Shown here one piece after another: positions 34,334-43,254 of a DNA stretch of 64,000 nt. The position numbers and the translations under genes are program-made. The notes below the pieces were generated by a model that searched no databases, was not told the origin of the DNA, and was given only the letters and a program-made list of their open reading frames with translations. The stretch is from Streptomyces sp. NBC_00234 (GTDB taxonomy: Bacteria; Actinomycetota; Actinomycetes; Streptomycetales; Streptomycetaceae), in contig NZ_CP108101.1 of NCBI RefSeq assembly GCF_036195325.1, forward strand, positions 2,914,001-2,978,000, in the 5' to 3' direction. Each line of letters begins with the position of its first letter. The first letter of the stretch is position 1.

Positions 34334-34720
34334 ATCTACCTCCGGGTGGGAAACACGGGACACCCCACCCACCCTGTGCCGGACCGGGGCCGTACGTCCT
34401 GTTGGGCTGCCCCACTCGGGTCAGTGGGACCTCGGGCAGCCGCCCCGCCTCACGGACAGTCACAATCGATCATTCCGTCGAAGCGATATAACAGAACCAC
34501 ACGGAAACGATCAGTCGAGGGCAAACCGGATGGAAGCCCGGAGCGACGTCCGGAGGGGTTCGGCGAGCCGGGAACGGCCGGCGAGCTGGAACGGCCGACT
34601 CAGGACCATCTATGCTTCACCACGTTTTCCGGCGTGGATACCGTTCCTGACAACGGGACTCCACACGGTGGCCTGTCCGACCACACCTGTTCACGACAAT
34701 CTGCACAGCGGGAGCAAGCG
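34334..34720. other. Non-coding divergent region between the metalloprotease gene and cdgA
   Basis: This is 387 nt with no convincing gene. It must hold both promoters. The AT-richer part around 34465-34510 is the likeliest promoter zone. In S. coelicolor cdgA is a BldD target. I looked for the BldD consensus and saw no convincing match. A short inverted repeat, CCACG...CGTGG, lies at 34620-34637. Confidence 0.45.
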
Positions 34721-36586
34721 GTGAGCGGAACCTCCGAAGGGCCGGAGCCCCCGGCAGGCAGCGCGCTCGGCACCGTGCGACCACCGGTCACGGAGCGTCA
34801 TGCGGCGGGGCCGAGCGCCGCCGGACCGAGCGCCGCCGAACTGCGCGACTACCGGGCCGCCTTCCAGGTCGCCGTCCTCGCGATGGCCGTCGTCGACCAC
34901 GAGGGACAGATCGTCAGCGCGAACGACGCCCTGGCCGGGCTGCTCGGCACGGATGCCGCCGCCCTGGCCGCACGGCCGGCCGCCGACCTCGTCGACCTCG
35001 CCTCCGACGGCCGCACCTGGCACGCCTACCGCGAGGTCCTGCACGGCCGGCGCTCCCGGTTCCGCTGCACCCGCAAGCTGAAGCACCCCGACGGGCGTTC
35101 CCTGTGGGCCGAGATCACCGTCGTACCGATGGACACCCCGTCAGCCACCGGTGGCGCGCTGCTGTCGGTCGCCGACATCAGCGACCGGCGCGAGCTCCAG
35201 AAGCGGCTGCGCCACCTCCAGATGCACGATCCGGTGACCCGGCTGCCCAACCGGACGCTGTTCTTCGAACGGCTCGCCGCGGCCCTGGACGCACCGCCGT
35301 TCCAGGACGACTCGCTGCCCCCGCACGGCCGGATCGGGCTCTGCTACCTGGATCTGGACGGCTTCAAGGCGGTCAACGACACCATGGGGCACCGCATCGG
35401 CGACCGGCTGCTGGCCGCCGTCGCCGGCCGGCTCACCGACTGCGCCGAACGCGACAGCTCCGGCCGCAGCGGCAGTCATCTCGTGGCGCGGCTGGGCGGA
35501 GACGAATTCGCCATCCTGGTCGAGGACTCCACCGGCACGGCGCAGCTCACCGAACTCGCGAACGAGGTCCTCGTCTCGCTCCAGCAGCCCTTCGACCTCG
35601 TCGGCCGGCGGCTCTCCGTGTCCGCGTCGATCGGGGTGGTCGAACGGGCCTCCGCCGGCACGTCGCCCACCGGTCTGATGCAGGCCGCGGACACGACGCT
35701 GTACTGGGCGAAGGAGGACGGCAAGGCTCGCTGGACGCTCTTCGACCCCGAGCGCAACGCCCACCGCATGACGCGCCAGGCGCTCTCCTCCACGCTCCGG
35801 CCCGCCGTCGAGCGGGGCGAGTTCACCCTGGAGTACCAGCCGCTGGTCTCCATGGCCGACGGAACCGTACGGGGGGTCGAGGCCCTGGTGCGGTGGAACC
35901 ACCCGCAGTTCGGCCTGCTGGCGCCGAATCGGTTCGTCGCGATCGCCGAGGAGGACGGCACGATCGTGCAGCTCGGCAGGTGGGTGCTGCGCACCGCGTG
36001 CCGTCAGGCGCGGCGCTGGCAGCTCGACCATCCCGGCGAGCCGCCGCTGTTCATCAGCGTCAACGTGGCCGTGCGTCAGGTCTGGGACTCCGACCTGGTC
36101 GCGGACGTGGCGGAGATCCTCGCCGAGACCGGACTCGACGCCGGACTCCTGCAACTCGAACTGACCGAGTCCGCCGTGATGGGCTCCGCGGGCCGTCCGC
36201 TGCGGGCGCTCCAGGCCCTCAGCGACATGGGCGTCCGGATCGCCATCGACGACTTCGGAACCGGCTACTCCAACCTCGCCTATCTGAGCCGGCTGCCCGT
36301 CTCCGTACTGAAGCTGGACGGCTCCTTCGTACGCGGCTTCCGCTACGACGACGGCGCGCACCCCAGCCCCGCCGACGAGACGATCGTGGAGGCGATGGTG
36401 CAGCTGGCGCACCGGCTGGGCCTCACGGTCACCGCGGAGTGCGTGGAGACGGCGGGCCAGGCCGAACGGCTGCGGAGGATCGGCTGCGACACGGGGCAGG
36501 GCTGGCTGTACTCACGGGCGGTGGCGCCCGAGCGCATCGCCGAACTGATCGGCGCGAAGCGACGGCCGGGCCCGTCCGGGGCCTGA
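34721..36586 (+). CDS. cdgA: PAS-GGDEF-EAL cyclic-di-GMP enzyme CdgA
   Basis: This encodes 621 residues. A PAS domain (about 35-150, DYRAAFQVAVLAMAVVDHEG) is followed by a GGDEF domain (GGDEF at 259-263) and an EAL domain (EAL at 387-389). The EAL catalytic set looks complete: LELTESAVM, IDDFGTGYSNL, VLKLDGSFV, TAECVET and the Gln in DTGQGWLY. The GGDEF motif is intact, but the RxxD inhibitory site upstream is missing. The protein may therefore both make and degrade c-di-GMP. No membrane segment is seen. I chose GTG 34721 because GGGAG lies upstream; the open frame starting at 33053 is antisense to the protease gene. The domain layout and neighbours match CdgA of S. coelicolor, which affects development. 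Confidence 0.9.
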   Translation: MSGTSEGPEPPAGSALGTVRPPVTERHAAGPSAAGPSAAELRDYRAAFQVAVLAMAVVDHEGQIVSANDALAGLLGTDAAALAARPAADLVDLASDGRTWHAYREVLHGRRSRFRCTRKLKHPDGRSLWAEITVVPMDTPSATGGALLSVADISDRRELQKRLRHLQMHDPVTRLPNRTLFFERLAAALDAPPFQDDSLPPHGRIGLCYLDLDGFKAVNDTMGHRIGDRLLAAVAGRLTDCAERDSSGRSGSHLVARLGGDEFAILVEDSTGTAQLTELANEVLVSLQQPFDLVGRRLSVSASIGVVERASAGTSPTGLMQAADTTLYWAKEDGKARWTLFDPERNAHRMTRQALSSTLRPAVERGEFTLEYQPLVSMADGTVRGVEALVRWNHPQFGLLAPNRFVAIAEEDGTIVQLGRWVLRTACRQARRWQLDHPGEPPLFISVNVAVRQVWDSDLVADVAEILAETGLDAGLLQLELTESAVMGSAGRPLRALQALSDMGVRIAIDDFGTGYSNLAYLSRLPVSVLKLDGSFVRGFRYDDGAHPSPADETIVEAMVQLAHRLGLTVTAECVETAGQAERLRRIGCDTGQGWLYSRAVAPERIAELIGAKRRPGPSGA

Positions 36587-36610
36587 GGGCCGACGGCGCC
36601 GGACGGGCCC
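36568..36610. terminator. Terminator at the cdgA 3' end
   Basis: GGGCCCGTCCGG pairs perfectly with CCGGACGGGCCC. The left arm lies within the last cdgA codons. It is positioned to terminate both convergent genes. Confidence 0.75.
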
Positions 36611-36618
36611 TTCGGGCT

Positions 36619-37713
36619 TCAGGACGGCAGACCGTACGCGTCCGCGATCAGCTCGTAGCTGCGCAGCCTCGCCTCGCCGCCGTGCGCGTTCGCCGTGATC
36701 ATCAGCTCGTCCGCTCCCGTGCGCTTGGCCAGGTCGTCGAGGCCGGTGCGGACCTCGTCCGCGGTGCCGTGGACGACGTTGGAGAGCCAGCTGTCGACGA
36801 ACTCCTGCTCCATGGGGCTGAAGGCGTACGCCGCCGCCTCCTCCGGGCTCGGGATCAGCCCCGGGCGTCCGGTGCGCAGACGGACCATCGACAGGGCTCC
36901 GGTCAGCACCTGACGACGGGCCTCGCGCTCCTCGTCGGCGGCGAGGGCCGAGACGCCGATCACGGCGTACGGGGCGTCCAGCACCGCGGAGGGCTTGAAC
37001 GACTCCCGGTAGAGGTCGAGGGCCGGGACGGTATTCTGCGCCGAGAAGTGGTGCGCGAAGGCGAAGGGCAGGCCGAGGACACCGGCCAGCCGGGCGCTGA
37101 AGCCGGAGGAGCCCAGCAGCCAGACCGGCGGGCGGGCCGCGGACTGCACGCCGCCGGGAGCGGTCGCCTGGACCGGGCCGGGCACGGCGTGGATCCTGGC
37201 GTACGGGTGGCCGTCCGGGAAGTCGTCGTCCAGGAACCGCACGAGCTCGGCGAGCTGCTGCGGAAAGTCGTCGGCGCCCTCGTTCAGCCGGTCCGTGCGG
37301 CGCAGGGCCGCGGCGGTCGCCCCGTCGGTGCCGGGCGCCCGGCCGAGACCCAGGTCGACGCGCCCGGGGGCCATGGCCTCCAGCGTGCCGAACTGCTCGG
37401 CGATCACGAGCGGCGCGTGGTTGGGCAGCATGACTCCGCCGGAGCCGAGCCGGATGCGCTCGGTGTGCGCGGCGAGGTGGGCGAGGATCACGGCCGGGGA
37501 CGAGGAGGCCACGCCCGGCATCGAGTGGTGCTCGGCGACCCAGAAGCGGTGGAAGCCGCGGCGCTCGGTGAGCTTGGCGATGTCGACGCTGGTCCGCAGC
37601 GCCTGGGTCGCGGTGCGGCCCTGTCCCACGGTCACCAGGTCGAGCACGGACAGGGGCACGGGGGCCGTTCCGCCTGCGGTGCCGCGAATCTGGTCGCCTC
37701 GGATCTCGTCCAC
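36619..37713 (-). CDS. LLM-class flavin-dependent oxidoreductase
   Basis: This encodes 364 residues with the luciferase-like TIM-barrel pattern: PLSVLDLVTVGQGRTATQAL, FWVAEHHSMPGVASSSPAV, IRLGSGGVMLPNHAPLVIAEQFGTL and GRVDLGLGRAPGTDG. The family uses FMNH2 from a separate reductase to oxidise small molecules. It is cytoplasmic. The substrate is not predictable. The GTG start has GGGAG upstream. It lies head-to-tail with the racemase-like gene, 61 nt away, and could be in one transcript with it. Confidence 0.85.
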   Translation of the reverse strand: MDEIRGDQIRGTAGGTAPVPLSVLDLVTVGQGRTATQALRTSVDIAKLTERRGFHRFWVAEHHSMPGVASSSPAVILAHLAAHTERIRLGSGGVMLPNHAPLVIAEQFGTLEAMAPGRVDLGLGRAPGTDGATAAALRRTDRLNEGADDFPQQLAELVRFLDDDFPDGHPYARIHAVPGPVQATAPGGVQSAARPPVWLLGSSGFSARLAGVLGLPFAFAHHFSAQNTVPALDLYRESFKPSAVLDAPYAVIGVSALAADEEREARRQVLTGALSMVRLRTGRPGLIPSPEEAAAYAFSPMEQEFVDSWLSNVVHGTADEVRTGLDDLAKRTGADELMITANAHGGEARLRSYELIADAYGLPS

Positions 37714-37774
37714 GTTTCGGCCTCTCCCGGTGATGCGTATGTATCGGAAGAAGCCAACAGGAGGTTGGCTCCGT

Positions 37775-38542
37775 TTATTCCCGAACCTCGATCCCGCGGG
37801 GTTCCGCGGCTCCGATGGGCGGCTCGCGGGTGGCGAAGAGCGCGCCGAGCTCCGGCTCCCAGATGCGGCGGTCCACCAGCCGCAGCCCCTCCCAGACCGT
37901 CACCTGGTTCGCCGTGAGGACCGGCTTGCCGAGGAGTGCCTCCAGCTCGGTGACGTACGCGGCGGTGTGCAGGGCCGTGTGCGGCAGCAGCACCGCCTCC
38001 GCGTCCGGGTGGTCCCCGGCGACGGCCAGCTCCTTCACGAGCCGCTCGTCCCAGGTGCCGATCTCGGTGGCGGTGAGCAGCCCGCCGCCCCGGGTGGCGA
38101 CCACCTCGATGCCCGCGGACTCCAGGAAGCGGGCGAAGAGCGCGGCGATGTCCTCGGGGTAGGTCGCCGCGATCGCGACCCGGGACGCCCCCACCTCCCG
38201 TACCGCGTGCACGAAGGCGAAGGCGGTACTGGACGCCGGCAGGCCCGCCGCCCTGGCCAGGCCCGCCGTCTGCTCGTGGGCGCCCTCCCAGCCGTACGCG
38301 AAGCTTCCACCGGCGCAGGCCCAGACGAGGGCCTCGGCGCCCGCCAGTCGCAGATCCTCCACGCCCGCCACGAGCCGCTCCGGGGAGCCCAGCTCACGCA
38401 GGACGCCGACGCCGGGGGTGGTGTCCTCGCCGACGGCGGTGTGGAAGAGGGGCAGTCTGATGTCGCTGTCGAGGATGACCTCGATCCGCTGGAAGTCGTC
38501 CTCGGCCGAGTGGCCCGGGTAGAGAAGTCCGATGGTCGTCAT
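37775..38542 (-). CDS. Asp/Glu racemase / maleate-isomerase superfamily protein (EutA-like)
   Basis: This encodes 255 residues of the maleate isomerase / arylmalonate decarboxylase fold. The first catalytic Cys is present in WACAGGSFAYG. The second is absent: the equivalent stretch reads LLPHTALHTA rather than a Cys-containing motif. Canonical two-Cys isomerase chemistry is therefore unlikely. EutA proteins of ectoine-utilisation loci belong to this superfamily, and an Ehu-type transporter lies 1.4 kb away on the other strand, so I prefer an EutA-like role. The ATG at 38542 has GGAAGG upstream. It is divergent from the dehydrogenase gene with a 249-nt shared promoter region. Confidence 0.7.
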   Translation of the reverse strand: MTTIGLLYPGHSAEDDFQRIEVILDSDIRLPLFHTAVGEDTTPGVGVLRELGSPERLVAGVEDLRLAGAEALVWACAGGSFAYGWEGAHEQTAGLARAAGLPASSTAFAFVHAVREVGASRVAIAATYPEDIAALFARFLESAGIEVVATRGGGLLTATEIGTWDERLVKELAVAGDHPDAEAVLLPHTALHTAAYVTELEALLGKPVLTANQVTVWEGLRLVDRRIWEPELGALFATREPPIGAAEPRGIEVRE

Positions 38543-38791
38543 GTCCACCCTTCCTGTGCGTCCGGAGCGCCGGGCGGAGGCAGGAGGCCCGGTGGGCGGC
38601 CGGCGGACGGCCGGTACCTCCCTCGGCGCGTGATCCGTCACCGCTGCCCTCGCCTCTGCCAAGTATTCCCCCTGCGACCGCACCCTGTCGGCCGCACGGA
38701 GCGTGACCGGTCGTTCCGTTGACGAAGCCGGGTTCGGGTGCGAGCGTGGTCAATCCGTACATCTCAGACGTCGAGAAGCGATCACTCACCC

Positions 38792-39751
38792 ATGCCAGAG
38801 CCCACCCTGCTCGTCCTCGGCACCGACCCTCCGCCGCGCCTCGGCCGGCTGACCGGACGGGTCCGGGTCCGCTACACCGACGAGCGGAGTCTGGCCCGGG
38901 ACCTGCCCTCCGCGGACGCCCTGCTGGTGTGGGACTTCACCTCGGACGCAGTACGCGTGGCCTGGCCCGGCGACGGGCCGCGCCCGCGCTGGGTGCACAC
39001 CGCGAGCGCGGGCGTGGACCGGCTGCTCTGCCCCGAACTGGCCGCGTCCGACACCGTGGTGACCAACGCGCGGGGCATCTTCGAACTGCCCATCGCCGAG
39101 TACGTCACCGGGCTGGTGCTCGCCTTCGCGAAGGACCTGCCCGGCACCCTGGAGCTCCAGCGCCGCCACCAGTGGCGCCACAGGGAGGCCCGGCAGCTCT
39201 CCGGCACGCGCGCGGTGGTCGTCGGCGCGGGTCCCATCGGCCGCGAGATCACCCGGCTGCTGCACGGCCTCGGCGTCCGGGTGGCGCTCGTGGCGCGGCG
39301 GGCCCGGCGCACCATCCACGGCGTCGAGGACCTCGACCGGCTGGCCTCCCGCGCCGACTGGGTCATCTGCGCGGCACCGCTGACGGAGTCGACGCGCGGG
39401 ATGTTCGACGCCCGGTTCTTCGGTCTGCTCCAGCCCTCGGCCGTCTTCGTCAACGTGGGGCGCGGCCCCATGGTCGTGGAAACCGATCTGGCGGACGCCC
39501 TGCACAAGCGGTGGATCGCCGGCGCCGCGCTCGACGTGTTCCAGGACGAACCGCTCGGACCTGACAGCCCGCTGTGGGACGTCCCGGACCTGGTGGTCTC
39601 ACCGCACATGAGCGGCGACACGGTCGGCTGGCGCGACCGGCTGGGCGAGCAGTTCGTGGACATGTACGAGCAGTGGGCGGCCGGCCGGCCGCTGCCGAAC
39701 GTCGTCGACAAGCAGCAGGGTTACGTACCCTCCACCGACCGCACCGACTGA
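38792..39751 (+). CDS. D-isomer-specific 2-hydroxyacid dehydrogenase family protein
   Basis: This encodes 319 residues. The Rossmann nucleotide motif is VVVGAGPIGREITRLLHGLG and the substrate domain flanks it. Catalytic residues appear as Arg near FVNVGRGPMVVETDL, Glu in DVFQDEPLG and His in SPHMSGDT. It reduces a 2-keto acid or oxidises a 2-hydroxy acid with NAD(P). The physiological substrate is unknown. It is the first gene of the block leading to the Ehu-type transporter, but 218 nt separates them, so a separate promoter is possible. ATG 38792 has only a weak ribosome binding site. Confidence 0.82.
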   Translation: MPEPTLLVLGTDPPPRLGRLTGRVRVRYTDERSLARDLPSADALLVWDFTSDAVRVAWPGDGPRPRWVHTASAGVDRLLCPELAASDTVVTNARGIFELPIAEYVTGLVLAFAKDLPGTLELQRRHQWRHREARQLSGTRAVVVGAGPIGREITRLLHGLGVRVALVARRARRTIHGVEDLDRLASRADWVICAAPLTESTRGMFDARFFGLLQPSAVFVNVGRGPMVVETDLADALHKRWIAGAALDVFQDEPLGPDSPLWDVPDLVVSPHMSGDTVGWRDRLGEQFVDMYEQWAAGRPLPNVVDKQQGYVPSTDRTD

Positions 39752-39969
39752 GACCGACGCGCACCGCCTCGACTGACGGCCGCTCACATGCCAGGCCCTG
39801 CCCGGCAATACGCCCCGCACACCCCTCGTCGCACTCCGCCCGCATCAGGGCACGAAAAGGTCACCCTCCGGCCACTTTTGGGTTACATGCCGCCCTGTCC
39901 TGCATAGACGTACGGGATCGGGCAGGCGCTCACCCTGTCCGGTGTCCGACCTCCAGGAGATTGCGAACC

Positions 39970-40872
39970 ATGGCTGACTTCCCGAACCTGTCCCGCCGGG
40001 GTTTTCTCAACCGATCGGCAGCCGTGGGCGGATTGCTCGTCGTTCCCGGCCTGCTCTCCGCGTGCAGCAAGACCGACGCCGGCGCGGCGGACGGCGAGGG
40101 CGCCCTCGACAAGCTCCGCAAGCAGGGCTTCGTACGGGTCGCCTACGCCAACGAGGCCCCGTACGGCTACCTGGAGGGCAAGGAGCTCAAGGGCGAGGCA
40201 CCCACGCTGCACCGCGAGATATTCAAGGCGCTCGGCGTCGAGGAGCTGAAGCCCACGCTCTCCGAGTGGGACGGCCTGATCCCCGGACTCCAGGCCGGCA
40301 AGTACGACGTGGTCAGCGCGGGCATGGCGATCACCCCCGAGCGGTGCGCCAACGCCATCTTCTCCGAACCGGAGTTCATCTCCCCCACCGCGCTGATGGT
40401 GCGGAAGGGCAACCCGAAGAAGCTCACCGACCTGGCGTCCGTCAAGGCCGCCGGGGCCACCGTCGGCGTGATGTCGGGTGCGGTCGAGGGTTCGTACGCC
40501 AAGGGCGCGGGCATCGCCGAGGACCGGATCAAGACGCTGCAGAAGCCGCAGGACGGCGCCGACGCCGTCAAGGGCGGGCGCATCGACGCCTTCCTGCTCA
40601 CCGGCATCTCCCTGCGCTGGCTGGCCAGGACCAACCCGGCCACCGAGGTCACCGACGCCTTCCTTCCCGAACTGGACGGCAAGCAGCAGTTCTCCCCGGG
40701 CGGTGCGGTGTTCCGCCAGGGCAACGAGGACCTGCGGGACTCCTTCAACCGCGAGCTGAAGAAGATCGTCTCGGACCGGTCGCGCTATGTCGGCCTCCTG
40801 GAGCCGTACGGCTTCGGGGCGACGGAGATCCCGCCGGCCACGCTGAAGACCGCCGATCTGTGCAAGGGCTGA
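39970..40872 (+). CDS. ehuB: EhuB-type ectoine/amino-acid-binding lipoprotein
   Basis: This encodes 300 residues of a family-3 solute-binding protein. The N-terminus combines a twin-arginine motif (SRRGFLNRSAAVGG) with a lipobox (LLSAC), so it is probably Tat-exported and lipid-anchored. The ligand fold begins LRKQGFVRVAYANEAPYGYLEG and ends PYGFGATEIPPATL. The start has GGAGA upstream. It is the first gene of a four-gene ABC operon. The ectoine/hydroxyectoine assignment follows from the Ehu-like order (B, C, D, A) and the nearby EutA-like gene. An amino acid substrate is the alternative. Confidence 0.75.
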   Translation: MADFPNLSRRGFLNRSAAVGGLLVVPGLLSACSKTDAGAADGEGALDKLRKQGFVRVAYANEAPYGYLEGKELKGEAPTLHREIFKALGVEELKPTLSEWDGLIPGLQAGKYDVVSAGMAITPERCANAIFSEPEFISPTALMVRKGNPKKLTDLASVKAAGATVGVMSGAVEGSYAKGAGIAEDRIKTLQKPQDGADAVKGGRIDAFLLTGISLRWLARTNPATEVTDAFLPELDGKQQFSPGGAVFRQGNEDLRDSFNRELKKIVSDRSRYVGLLEPYGFGATEIPPATLKTADLCKG

Positions 40873-40891
40873 CGGGGGCGGACCACACCGT

Positions 40892-41626
40892 ATGAGTGAC
40901 TTCTTCTCCACTCTCCTCGACGAACTCCCCCAGGTACGCGCCGGTCTGTGGGTGACCCTCCAGGCCACCGTGCTGGGGTCCCTGCTCGCTCTGCTCCTGT
41001 CGTTCGCCCTCGGCCTGATGGCCGGCAGCCGGCTGCTCCTGGTGCGCGGGGTCTCGCGGACCGTCGTCGAGTTCTTCCGCGGCACCTCGCTCTACATCCA
41101 GCTGTTCTGGCTGTACTACGCGATGCCGCCGCTGACCGGCTACGAACTGACGCCGCTGCTCTGCGGTGTGGTCGCCTTCGGCCTCAACTACGGGGCGTAC
41201 GGCTCCGAAGTGGTGCGGGGCGCCATCAACTCCGTACCCCGCGGGCAGTACGAGGCGGCCCTCGCGCTGAACCTCACACCGTCCCGGCGGCTGCGCAAGG
41301 TGATTCTTCCGCAGGCATGGGTGCAGATGATCCCCTCCTTCACCAACCTGCTGATCCAGCTGCTGAAGTGCACCCCGCTGCTGTGGCTGATCTCCGCCGC
41401 CGACCTGATGACCGTGATCCAGCAGCTGCGCGACCGCACCGGTGAGACCCTCACCGCGTATCTGACGCTGCTGGCCGCCTACTTCGTCCTGGCCTACGCC
41501 CTGACCCTGCTGATGAACCTGCTGGAACGGTCCGCCAAACGGCGGCTCGGCCTGGAGACCGGCACGGGCAGCCTGCTGAAGAGCCGCAGCGCCGCGGCCA
41601 CCACCACCGTCGGAGGTGCCCGGTGA
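40892..41626 (+). CDS. ehuC: EhuC-type ABC permease
   Basis: This encodes 244 residues of a His/Glu/Gln/Arg-type permease with about five membrane segments. The signature ATVLGSLLALLLSFALGLMA, the motif RGTSLYIQLFWLYYAMP and the ATPase-contact loop GQYEAALALNLTPSRRLRKV are typical. It is the first of two paired permeases. The ATG lies 20 nt after ehuB with a purine-rich site (GGGGGCGG). Confidence 0.78.
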   Translation: MSDFFSTLLDELPQVRAGLWVTLQATVLGSLLALLLSFALGLMAGSRLLLVRGVSRTVVEFFRGTSLYIQLFWLYYAMPPLTGYELTPLLCGVVAFGLNYGAYGSEVVRGAINSVPRGQYEAALALNLTPSRRLRKVILPQAWVQMIPSFTNLLIQLLKCTPLLWLISAADLMTVIQQLRDRTGETLTAYLTLLAAYFVLAYALTLLMNLLERSAKRRLGLETGTGSLLKSRSAAATTTVGGAR

Positions 41627-42264
41627 ACGGCTTCGACTGGGGCGCCGCCGAAGACGCCCTTCCGCTGGTCCTCGAAGGGTTCCGGGTCACCCTGCTCGCG
41701 ACGGTGCTCGGCACCCTCGTGGCCGCCGTCCTGGGGCTGGCCGTCGCGGTCGCCGGACGGGCCCCGAGCCGCTTCGTCACCGTGCCGGTGCGGGCCGTCA
41801 TGGAGTTCGTCCGCTCCACCCCTCTGCTGGTCCAGCTCGTGGGCGCGGCGGCGGTCTTCGGCTCCGTCGAGCCGCTGACCGTCGGCATCGTGGTGCTCGG
41901 CATCCACTACGCCGCGTACACCTCCGAGGTGTACCGCGCCGGGATCGACGGCGTACCGAAGGGCCAGTGGGAGGCAGCCCGGGCGCTCTCGCTGCCGGCC
42001 CGCCGGACCTGGCAGGCCGTGATCCTGCCGCAGGCGGTGCGCAACGTGCTGCCCGCGCTCGGCAACTACGCCGTCTCGATGTTCAAGGAGACCCCCTTCC
42101 TCGCCGTGATCACGGTGCAGGAAATGGTCTTCGAGGCCCGGAAGTACGGGGCCGAGCACTTCGCGTACACCGAGGCGTTCACGCTCGCGGGACTGGTGTT
42201 CCTGGTCGCGAGCTACCCGACCTCGCTACTGATGAGAAAGCTGGAGAAGCGCCTTGGCCACTGA
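41623..42264 (+). CDS. ehuD: EhuD-type ABC permease
   Basis: This encodes 213 residues, the partner permease. Membrane segments begin VTLLATVLGTLVAAVLGLAV, and the ATPase-contact loop is GQWEAARALSLPARRTWQAV. The start GTG overlaps the ehuC stop (GTGA) and is preceded by GGAGG, indicating translational coupling. Confidence 0.78.
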   Translation: MNGFDWGAAEDALPLVLEGFRVTLLATVLGTLVAAVLGLAVAVAGRAPSRFVTVPVRAVMEFVRSTPLLVQLVGAAAVFGSVEPLTVGIVVLGIHYAAYTSEVYRAGIDGVPKGQWEAARALSLPARRTWQAVILPQAVRNVLPALGNYAVSMFKETPFLAVITVQEMVFEARKYGAEHFAYTEAFTLAGLVFLVASYPTSLLMRKLEKRLGH

Positions 42265-43087
42265 ATCTGCTCCCCTCAAGGAGCCCGCGGACGCGGTCGC
42301 GGGCCTCGTGTCGACCGGCGTCGAGCCGCTGGTCCGCTTCGACCGGGTGGTGAAGCGGTACGGCGACCATGTGGTCCTGGACGAACTGGACTTCACGGTG
42401 CGGCGCGGCGAGCACGTCACCCTGATCGGCCCGAGCGGCTCCGGCAAGACGACCATCCTGCGGCTGCTCATGACGCTGGAGAAGGTCAGCGACGGGGTGA
42501 TCTGGGTCGACGGCTCTCCGCTGTCGCACGTCCGCACGGCGGACGGCTCCCTGAAGCCCGCCGGCGAGAAGCAGCTGCGGGAGTCCCGGAAGAAGATCGG
42601 GATGGTCTTCCAGCAGTTCAACCTCTTCCCGAACATGAAGGTGCTCCAGAACATCACCGAGGCGCCGGTCAGCGTGCTGGGCATGGACCGCGACGAGGCG
42701 GAGGCCCGGGCCCGTGAGCTGCTCGACCTGGTGGGGCTCGCGGGGAAGACCGACGCGCATCCCTCCCAGCTGTCCGGCGGACAGCAGCAGCGGGTGGCCA
42801 TCGCCCGGGCGCTGGCGATGCGGCCGGAGATCCTTCTGCTCGACGAGGTGACGTCGGCGCTGGACCCGGAGCTGGTGGCCGGCGTGCTGGACCTGCTGTC
42901 CGACATCGCCAGGAGCACCGACATCACCATGCTCTGCGTGACCCACGAGATGAATTTCGCCCGGGACGTCTCGGAGAAGGTGCTGATGTTCGACGCCGGA
43001 CGGGTCGTGGAGTCCGGATCTCCGGAAAAAATCTTCTCGGATCCGGAGCACGAACGTACGCGCGAGTTCCTCAACGCGGTGCTGTGA
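42254..43087 (+). CDS. ehuA: EhuA-type ABC transporter ATPase
   Basis: This encodes 277 residues. Walker A is GPSGSGKTTI, the Q-loop is MVFQQFNLFPNM, the signature is LSGGQQQRVAIARAL, Walker B is LLLDEVTSAL and the H-loop is VTHEMNFARDV. It is a polar-amino-acid-type ATPase. The start is TTG 42254, overlapping ehuD by 11 nt, with GGAGAAG at a correct distance. About 30 N-terminal residues precede the usual start of such ATPases. Confidence 0.8.
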   Translation: MATESAPLKEPADAVAGLVSTGVEPLVRFDRVVKRYGDHVVLDELDFTVRRGEHVTLIGPSGSGKTTILRLLMTLEKVSDGVIWVDGSPLSHVRTADGSLKPAGEKQLRESRKKIGMVFQQFNLFPNMKVLQNITEAPVSVLGMDRDEAEARARELLDLVGLAGKTDAHPSQLSGGQQQRVAIARALAMRPEILLLDEVTSALDPELVAGVLDLLSDIARSTDITMLCVTHEMNFARDVSEKVLMFDAGRVVESGSPEKIFSDPEHERTREFLNAVL

Positions 43088-43254
43088 CCATGCTGTTGGT
43101 ACATCGACAATGACGCGGGCATATGCCAGACGGGTGCGCCCCAGCTGACAGGGCCGGGGCGCCCCCATCCAGTCGTCAACAGCAGCCCCGTACAGGGCTA
43201 TTGGCGGCTATCGTGGGGCGAAAGCTTGCGGTCACAACCTGGTAGGGGGACACC

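Noticed and set aside
33053..34720. Extension of cdgA upstream to 33053
   Set aside because: The extra 556 codons are antisense to the metalloprotease gene, and GTG 34721 has a proper ribosome binding site.
34334..34720. BldD box upstream of cdgA
   Set aside because: BldD control is known in S. coelicolor, but no convincing match to its consensus was seen by eye here.
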